In this document: in pieces, positions 59,685 to 64,000 of the stretch | Numbering within the stretch: position 1 is the stretch's first letter | Layout of the letters: each line of letters starts with the position of its first letter | Notes under the pieces: generated by a model | What the model saw: the letters and a program-made list of their open reading frames with translations, nothing else | The model's database searches: none | Told to the model about the DNA's origin: nothing | Made by a program: the position numbers and the translations under genes | DNA from: Halalkalirubrum salinum | GTDB lineage: Archaea; Halobacteriota; Halobacteria; Halobacteriales; Haloferacaceae | DNA length: 64,000 nucleotides | Direction of reading: 5' to 3' | NCBI RefSeq assembly: GCF_005543295.1 | Contig: NZ_SRSG01000010.1 | Coordinates: forward strand, 235,610-299,609

Positions 59685-60059
59685 ATGAGGTGGAAAATGC
59701 GAAACCCGTCGGATGACGAAAGCTCCCGAAAAGAGCGGACACTCATAGTCGACGACAGGGGGCGAGTTACGCTTCCAAAAGACGTCCGAGAACAGTTGGG
59801 AATCGAATCGAACGATGAGCTACCGGCGACGCTTGTCGGCTCCGTCCTGGAAATCAACCCAAAGCCGAGTTCGGAATTAGCGCTCGCAACGGCTGGCCGC
59901 GATGACTGGGAGAACACGACGCCAATCGATGCAGGAGACGCGCTCTTTGGATCGAAGGATGAGCGATCGGGAAGCTCTTTACTCGGCATCTCGGTGATAC
60001 AACTATCTGGCTCCGTTGGTATAGTTGTTTTTATAGTAGGTATACGTATATCTCTGTGA
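59685..60059 (+). CDS. AbrB/SpoVT-type antitoxin with altered C-terminus
   Basis: A 124-residue frame (ATG 59685 or 59697). 'LIVDDRGRVTLPKDVREQLGI' is a swapped-hairpin AbrB DNA-binding domain. The region to 'GDALFGSKDERSGS' looks like a normal antitoxin tail. The last 25 residues ('LLGISVIQLSGSVGIVVFIVG') are hydrophobic and unlike the rest. They run into the 85-bp repeat at 60036, so the natural end has probably been lost. No toxin gene follows. Confidence 0.65.
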   Translation: MRWKMRNPSDDESSRKERTLIVDDRGRVTLPKDVREQLGIESNDELPATLVGSVLEINPKPSSELALATAGRDDWENTTPIDAGDALFGSKDERSGSSLLGISVIQLSGSVGIVVFIVGIRISL

Positions 60060-60120
60060 GCGCTCTCGTGGGAGCTATAGCGCGAATAGTATACGTGCGG
60101 CCGTCGCGACAATATGTATG
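60036..60120. repeat. 85-bp dispersed repeat, copy 1
   Basis: It matches 63821-63905 at 77 of 85 positions in direct orientation. It contains CTCTCGTGG, AGCTATAGCGC and ATAGTATACGTGCGG. It begins inside the altered end of the AbrB gene, as the other copy begins at the broken end of the fic gene. Confidence 0.85.
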
Positions 60121-60145
60121 TATAGATTGTATATAAACATGTATA

Positions 60146-60237
60146 CTAAGATTGTGGATTTCAAGCCATGGTGTCACAATATAATACTAACCTAAGATTG
60201 TGGATTTCAAGCCATGGTGTCACAATATAATACTAAC
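60146..60237. repeat. Perfect 46-bp tandem duplication
   Basis: Copies at 60146-60191 and 60192-60237 are identical, beginning CTAAGATTGTGGATTTCAAG. Each contains the inverted ends ATTGTG...CACAAT about 30 bases apart and the palindrome CCATGG. A third, slightly altered copy is at the end of mazF (47576). There are no spacers between the two copies. Confidence 0.9.
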
Positions 60238-60341
60238 ACTGGAGAGGTGGGTATTCCGGTTGCTTCGTGAGAAAATTTCAACCGATAATAGATGAAATTT
60301 GAAGCAAAAACTTCTTAAACACATATATCCGAATATATTGT

Positions 60342-60590
60342 ATGGTCAAAACCATTCGAGTATCCGAAGAATATCATGAGTGGTTGACGGCACACAAGGA
60401 GGGTGACGAGACGATGGAAGAGACGCTTCGCCGAATGACGCGCGGCCCTCGGCCGGGCGACGTCGCCGGACTCCTAACCGAGAAAGAAGCCGAAGCGGCC
60501 AAAGAAGCAGTGGCGGGGCTCCGAGAGCGTGACCGCGACCGTCTTGATGCGGCCCAGATCGCCTTCGACGGCAGTGACAGCACCGAATGA
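60342..60590 (+). CDS. vapB: VapB-type antitoxin (DUF7557-like)
   Basis: An 82-residue protein. 'KTIRVSEEYHEWLTAHKEGDETMEETLRRM' is the DNA-binding part. An acidic helical C-terminus follows. The stop overlaps the vapC start (ATGA). It is intact, whereas the toxin is interrupted. An AT-rich inverted stretch (acatatatccgaatatat) just upstream may be promoter and operator. Confidence 0.77.
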   Translation: MVKTIRVSEEYHEWLTAHKEGDETMEETLRRMTRGPRPGDVAGLLTEKEAEAAKEAVAGLRERDRDRLDAAQIAFDGSDSTE

Positions 60591-61336
60591 TCATCGATTC
60601 GTCATTCCTTTTTGACCTTATGGCAGAGGACCCAGATGCGTTCTCGAAGGGTTGCGTAACAGCTACAAAAAATACGAGTAAACAGTATCTAATAGCATGA
60701 TTCATACTCGAAAGTATTACTATTACCTGTAGCGAATTTACAAGAGTCACATGGCCCTCAAACACGGTCTATACGAACGTTCAGGAGGTTTTTGTGACAT
60801 TCCACACTCTAGCAAGCCGTTCCGCTGGAGTGCGTGCTTCGATGAAGCGTCCTGCACGTTGCTGGTGCTGGGAACGTCACTTGAAGGATATCCCTACGGT
60901 CGCCCGGTGCGTCCCGCGAGAAGCACGAAAATAGAGAGTAGCAACGTAGTGAGGCCCAGCCACTCACAGCAAAACACTGCTGATTGCTACCGAAAATAGG
61001 AACGGTGTGGAACTCGTTGAGAACGGCGAGATGCAGTGGCTGCCAACGCCAGTGGTCGCAGAGGCGTACTACGGTGTTGCCACCGTCCGCAGCACCACCA
61101 CCGAGCAGGAGTTGCGGAATCGCCTTCTCGGGTATCCTCGTATTGAGGTTGACGACGAGATCGCACGGAGAGCTGGCGAACTCCTCGCGGCGGCAGATGA
61201 CCGTGCCGGATCGAACGCGGGTGTCGGGGCGAACGATGGCTACATCGCTGCGATGGCTGACGTCCTCGATGACGCGGTTCTCACAAACAACGTCGACGAT
61301 TTCGAAAGGCTGGGCGTGCCAGTTGAAACCTATTGA
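60587..61336 (+). pseudogene. vapC: VapC toxin interrupted by a 350-bp insertion
   Basis: The N-terminus ('MIIDSSFLFDLMAEDPDAFSKG', shortened here to its first 22 codons, 60587-60652) is separated from the rest ('VELVENGEMQWLPTPVVAEAYYGV', 'ANDGYIAAMADVLDDAVLTNNVDDFERLGVPV', 61007-61336). Joining Gly22 to the GTG at 61007 rebuilds a normal PIN toxin in frame. Its frame in the insertion soon meets a stop. The antitoxin upstream is intact. Confidence 0.8.
60653..61006. mobile_element. About 350-bp insertion in vapC
   Basis: The insertion, including one GGT, is 354 bases. GGT occurs at both junctions (60650-60652 and 61004-61006), compatible with a 3-bp target duplication. No clear terminal inverted repeat and no transposase frame are visible, so it is a non-autonomous element or a DNA patch of unknown type. 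Confidence 0.6.
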
Positions 61337-61442
61337 TCGCCGAGATTGTCTCACCCCGATCGATTTCAGCAAGCAATGTAGCGGCTTGATCGTTGGTCCG
61401 CAACGTCCCGAAGACCCACAGATTCGTATCGAGGATCTTCAC
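61337..61442 (-). pseudogene. vapC: N-terminal fragment of a second vapC
   Basis: From GTG 61442 the frame reads 'VKILDTNLWVFGTLRTNDQA', then 'LLAEIDRGETISAIN', a normal PIN start, and breaks at about 61337. There it abuts the last codon of the vapC on the other strand. The antitoxin upstream (61439-61771) overlaps its start (GTGA). Confidence 0.75.
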
Positions 61443-61771
61443 GTGTCCGATCCGTACACCTGCTCGGCCGTTTCCTCGCGTGCTTCGGTGACGGCGCGTT
61501 CGAGATCGTCCGGATCGACTTTTTCCCCGAGTGCTGTAAGCTGGGTGTCGATAGCACGATCAGACTCGCGGCTCTGTTCGGCCTGCGCTAGCAGCTGTTC
61601 AAGTCGAAGTGCGGCGATCGCCGTGTCGTCGTTGAGATCTCGGAGGTGGCCACGGCAGGCTTCTTTGATGAACTCACTCTTATTCGTGTAGATTCCCGTT
61701 TCCTCGAGGAACCGTTCGATTTCGGTATCAAGTTCGACAGGGAACTTGACGCTGACACTGGCGTACCTCAT
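61439..61771 (-). CDS. RHH-type antitoxin
   Basis: A 110-residue protein. The N-terminus 'YASVSVKFPVELDTEIERFLEET' and 'TNKSEFIKEACRGHLRDL' forms a ribbon-helix-helix domain. A helical C-terminus ('RLEQLLAQAEQSRESDRAIDTQL') follows. It is intact, but its toxin partner is only a fragment. Confidence 0.75.
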   Translation of the reverse strand: MRYASVSVKFPVELDTEIERFLEETGIYTNKSEFIKEACRGHLRDLNDDTAIAALRLEQLLAQAEQSRESDRAIDTQLTALGEKVDPDDLERAVTEAREETAEQVYGSDT

Positions 61772-61926
61772 AGTAATACCATCGTGCTACGATAATATAA
61801 ATGACGCGCTCGAACGGGATGTCGGTCATAAGAGTGTCGCGGGTAAACGCCGGGATTCTCTCCTCGTAGAAAGATAGCTTTTTCATAAAATAAGTTGTTA
61901 TACTCTATAGTGATTTAGTACTAGTA

Positions 61927-62754
61927 ATGAATACGAAATCAATAAAAAATATAAAACAGGGATTGTCACGGCGGGAAGCTCTCGCACTAGCCCGGCTCGC
62001 AAGTCAGAACCAGACCATTATTACAATCGACGACATCCAGACGGCCATCGATGTCCCGTACGACAACGCAAAGAAAATTGCGAACAACCTCGTGCACAAG
62101 CGGTGGCTTGACCGATTGAAAAGCGGGACCTACCTCATCGTGCCACTGGCCGCGGGTGAGACTGCCGAGTACACCGAACACGAGTTCGTGATCGCCGCCC
62201 ACCTTGTCGACCCGATGTACATCGCTTACTGGACCGCCCTCAACTACCACGGGTTGACAGAACAGGTTCCACTGACAGTGTTTGCCGCGACCACAGCACA
62301 GGTACCGGCCCGAGAAATTCACGATGTGACCTACACGTTCGTCACGGTGACCGAAGAGAAGTTCTTCGGCTACGATCCGGTGGCGATCGACGCCCAGCAG
62401 GTGAACGTAGCGAGTGTGGAAAAAACCCTCGTCGACTGTGCCGACCATCCGGAGTACTGCGGTGGCATCGGTGAACTGGCGAAGGGGCTGGCAGCCGCTG
62501 ACTTTGAGCAGGCGACGCTGACCGAATACCTGCGCCGGCAGGGGAATGGGGCCGCGATCAAACGAATCGTATACCTTGCGGACCGCTTGGAGATTGAGCT
62601 TGAACAGCGAGACGAGCTTGTTGCTGGGTTCACCGCTGGGTATTCAAAACTGGATCCGACTCGCGGTGACGAGGGACGACATGTGAGCGAGTACCGATTG
62701 CTGGTGAATGTGCCAGCGGACGAGATCACGACCATGGTCGGTGACAGATCGTGA
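61927..62754 (+). CDS. abiEi: AbiEi-type antitoxin
   Basis: A 275-residue protein of the type IV AbiEi family. An N-terminal winged HTH ('LALARLASQNQTIITIDDIQTAIDVPYDNAKKIANNL', 'KRWLDRLKSGTYLI') precedes the C-terminal antitoxin region ('EFVIAAHLVDPMYIAYWTALNYHGLTEQ', 'VASVEKTLVDCADHPEYCGG'). It would repress the operon and neutralise AbiEii. The stop overlaps the next gene (GTGATTTCTG region) by four bases. It is intact. Confidence 0.83.
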   Translation: MNTKSIKNIKQGLSRREALALARLASQNQTIITIDDIQTAIDVPYDNAKKIANNLVHKRWLDRLKSGTYLIVPLAAGETAEYTEHEFVIAAHLVDPMYIAYWTALNYHGLTEQVPLTVFAATTAQVPAREIHDVTYTFVTVTEEKFFGYDPVAIDAQQVNVASVEKTLVDCADHPEYCGGIGELAKGLAAADFEQATLTEYLRRQGNGAAIKRIVYLADRLEIELEQRDELVAGFTAGYSKLDPTRGDEGRHVSEYRLLVNVPADEITTMVGDRS

Positions 62755-63544
62755 TTTCTGATGCGAGAGTGCGGGCGTTGGCACGGCAGGACGGAGTGAC
62801 GGCGGGGTTGGCAGAGAAACACTATGTGAACTCGTGGGTGCTGTACGCTATTGCGACCAGCCCCCTCGGTGAGTCTCTCGTGTTCAAAGGCGGGACAGCA
62901 CTTAGCAAGCTGTATTTCCCCGAGATCTGGCGATTCTCTGAAGACCTCGATTTTACTGCAACTGAACAGCTACCCGATATTGAGCGGATCCTGGAATCAA
63001 CGCTTGCTGACATCGAGGCAGAATCTGGGATTCGATTCGAGATACGGAATATGCACGCGGCCGGTGAGCCGGTTGAGTATGTACAGTTCGGTGTCCAGTA
63101 CGATGCGGTGTTGGGCCAAAAGAACACAACGGACCTCGATATCACGTTCAACGAGCCACTGGTATTCCCGATCGTCAATCACGAGCACACGTTCGAAGAC
63201 GTTCCCACGTTCAGCCTTGCGGCGTACAGTATGAAGAAATCTTGGTGGAGAAGCTTCGGAGCCTGTTTCAGCGGGCGCGGGCCCGGGACTACTACGATAT
63301 CTACCAATTGCTGGAGCAGGAATCGTTCGACGACGCGAAGATTGTCGCTGCCGTACACGAGAAAGCACGTGCGCACGAGGTGGAGATAGCTCTGGCGCAG
63401 GGGGTGCCCGAGGACGACGTGGAGGCGGTTCGGGCATACTGGGACCGAGGCTTGAATCGGCTCGTCACAGAGCAACTCTCGTTCGATGCGGTGATTGAGC
63501 GAATCGACACATACCTCAAGCAGTTGGAGAGCGTGACGGAGTGA
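62751..63544 (+). pseudogene. abiEii: AbiEii nucleotidyltransferase toxin with a frameshift
   Basis: Starting at GTG 62751, the first 160 residues contain the catalytic motif 'LVFKGGTALSKLYFPEIWRFSEDLDF'. After 'FSLAAYSM' the frame is lost. It resumes one base over as 'EKLRSLFQRARARDYYDIYQLL' and runs to the stop at 63542-63544. Adding one G in 'atgaagaaatc' near 63238 restores 'MEEILVEKLRSL', the usual family sequence. A single-base deletion thus breaks the toxin. Confidence 0.8.
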
Positions 63545-63565
63545 GGACTGTTTTTGCTGATCTGA

Positions 63566-63826
63566 CTAAAGCAGGTGGGCTTTCGCCTCGCAACCTAGTA
63601 ACTGCCGAGCAAACATGTCCGTATTCGTACTGCCTGGGTACTCGTTCTCGTAGCGCTCCTGGAGATCACGGAGTCGGTGCGTCCGATCGTACGAGGTCTC
63701 AGCTTGACTTCGGAGGCCTTCGAGGAAGAACGTAAGCCACTCGTCCCACGCCCCGTCCTCACTCACCGCACGCATGCGTTCGACGTACTCGACTGTGTGA
63801 CGGTTGAAGTACGCGCTCGGGTAGAT
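63566..63826 (-). pseudogene. C-terminal remnant of a Fic-family protein
   Basis: The frame gives 'YPSAYFNRHTVEYVERMRAVSEDGAWDEWLTFFLEGL' (cited in part) and then 'ETSYDRTHRLRDLQERYENEYPG'. This is the region after the HPFxxGNGR core in Fic/Doc AMP-transferases. The core itself and everything before it are missing. The break coincides with the start of the 85-bp repeat at 63821. Confidence 0.7.
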
Positions 63827-63905
63827 ATACGTAGACCTCTATGAGCTCTCTCGTGGAAGCTATAGCGCCAATAGTATACGTGCGGTCGTCGCGACAATAT
63901 GTATG
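63821..63905. repeat. 85-bp dispersed repeat, copy 2
   Basis: Direct copy of 60036-60120 with eight differences. It borders the truncated fic gene. The remaining bases to 64000 hold no gene I can support. Confidence 0.85.
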
Positions 63906-64000
63906 ATCTATCCAAATGAAGTGTGATCGTGGAAGCTACACAGAGACTCCTCTCAGAACTCAATCAGGAATACCGCGTTCTGCTAAAGAAATAACGGATA

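Noticed and set aside
60146..60237. Two-repeat CRISPR array
   Set aside because: The 46-bp copies abut directly; there is no unique spacer, no cas gene nearby, and the third copy is in an unrelated place.
63920..63991. Short plus-strand frame near the end of the window
   Set aside because: Only about 23 codons from a GTG, no promoter seen, no family recognised.

Overview
The window is from a haloarchaeon. Predicted proteins are strongly acidic. Several genes are archaeal hallmarks: SRP19, Gar1, Trm5, diphthine synthase, presenilin-like protease, HTH-10 regulator and archaeosortase A. Two full-length proteins carry the PGF-CTERM surface anchor, one of them an S-layer glycoprotein. Many genes have a TATA-like box about 25-30 bases before the start codon, as expected for leaderless archaeal transcripts. 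The hexamer CGATCG is very frequent in the presumed native genes.

Positions 1-31,300 are mostly ordinary chromosome. They hold a DUF4013 membrane protein, a short-chain dehydrogenase, a class I isoprenoid-synthase-like gene followed by a PAS histidine kinase, and three small related hypothetical genes. Then come a TnpB transposon, NYN and PUA proteins, a ribbon-helix-helix/PIN toxin-antitoxin pair, an FKBP isomerase, and a decayed RelE module split by a 111-bp MITE. SRP19-Gar1-presenilin, a corrinoid transporter (btuF / btuCD), trm5, tRNA-Thr(CGT), a transporter-racemase operon with a Bat-like regulator, a five-gene Dpp peptide transporter, dphB and artA follow.

From about 31,300 to the end the window is accessory. 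The S-layer gene (34315-37116) sits beside a copy of its own 3' end and beside a glmS that has lost its glutaminase domain. Around them are about a dozen toxin-antitoxin modules: VapBC types, MntA-HepT twice, TumE-TumA, UPF0175-DUF3368, MazEF, DUF7342 with a partner, DUF433-DUF5615, an orphan AbrB, AbiE and a Fic remnant. Three IS elements (an IS200 tnpA and two tnpB-only elements) and several IS scars lie among them. A three-gene operon for a HerA/TraG-like ATPase (49956-54044) is preceded by about 3 kb of A+C-rich DNA with almost no credible genes.

Two patterns stand out. First, toxins are broken far more often than their antitoxins: nonsense codons in relE and hepT, an insertion in vapC, frameshifts in abiEii and the DUF7342 partner, truncations in a second vapC and in fic. 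Second, three toxin-antitoxin segments lie between direct repeats that copy neighbouring DNA. These are the S-layer gene tail, the tail of a YdjM-like gene, and a roughly 100-200 bp non-coding unit. The MITE finding is the firmest: removing the MITE with one copy of its 4-bp target duplication restores the antitoxin reading frame exactly.
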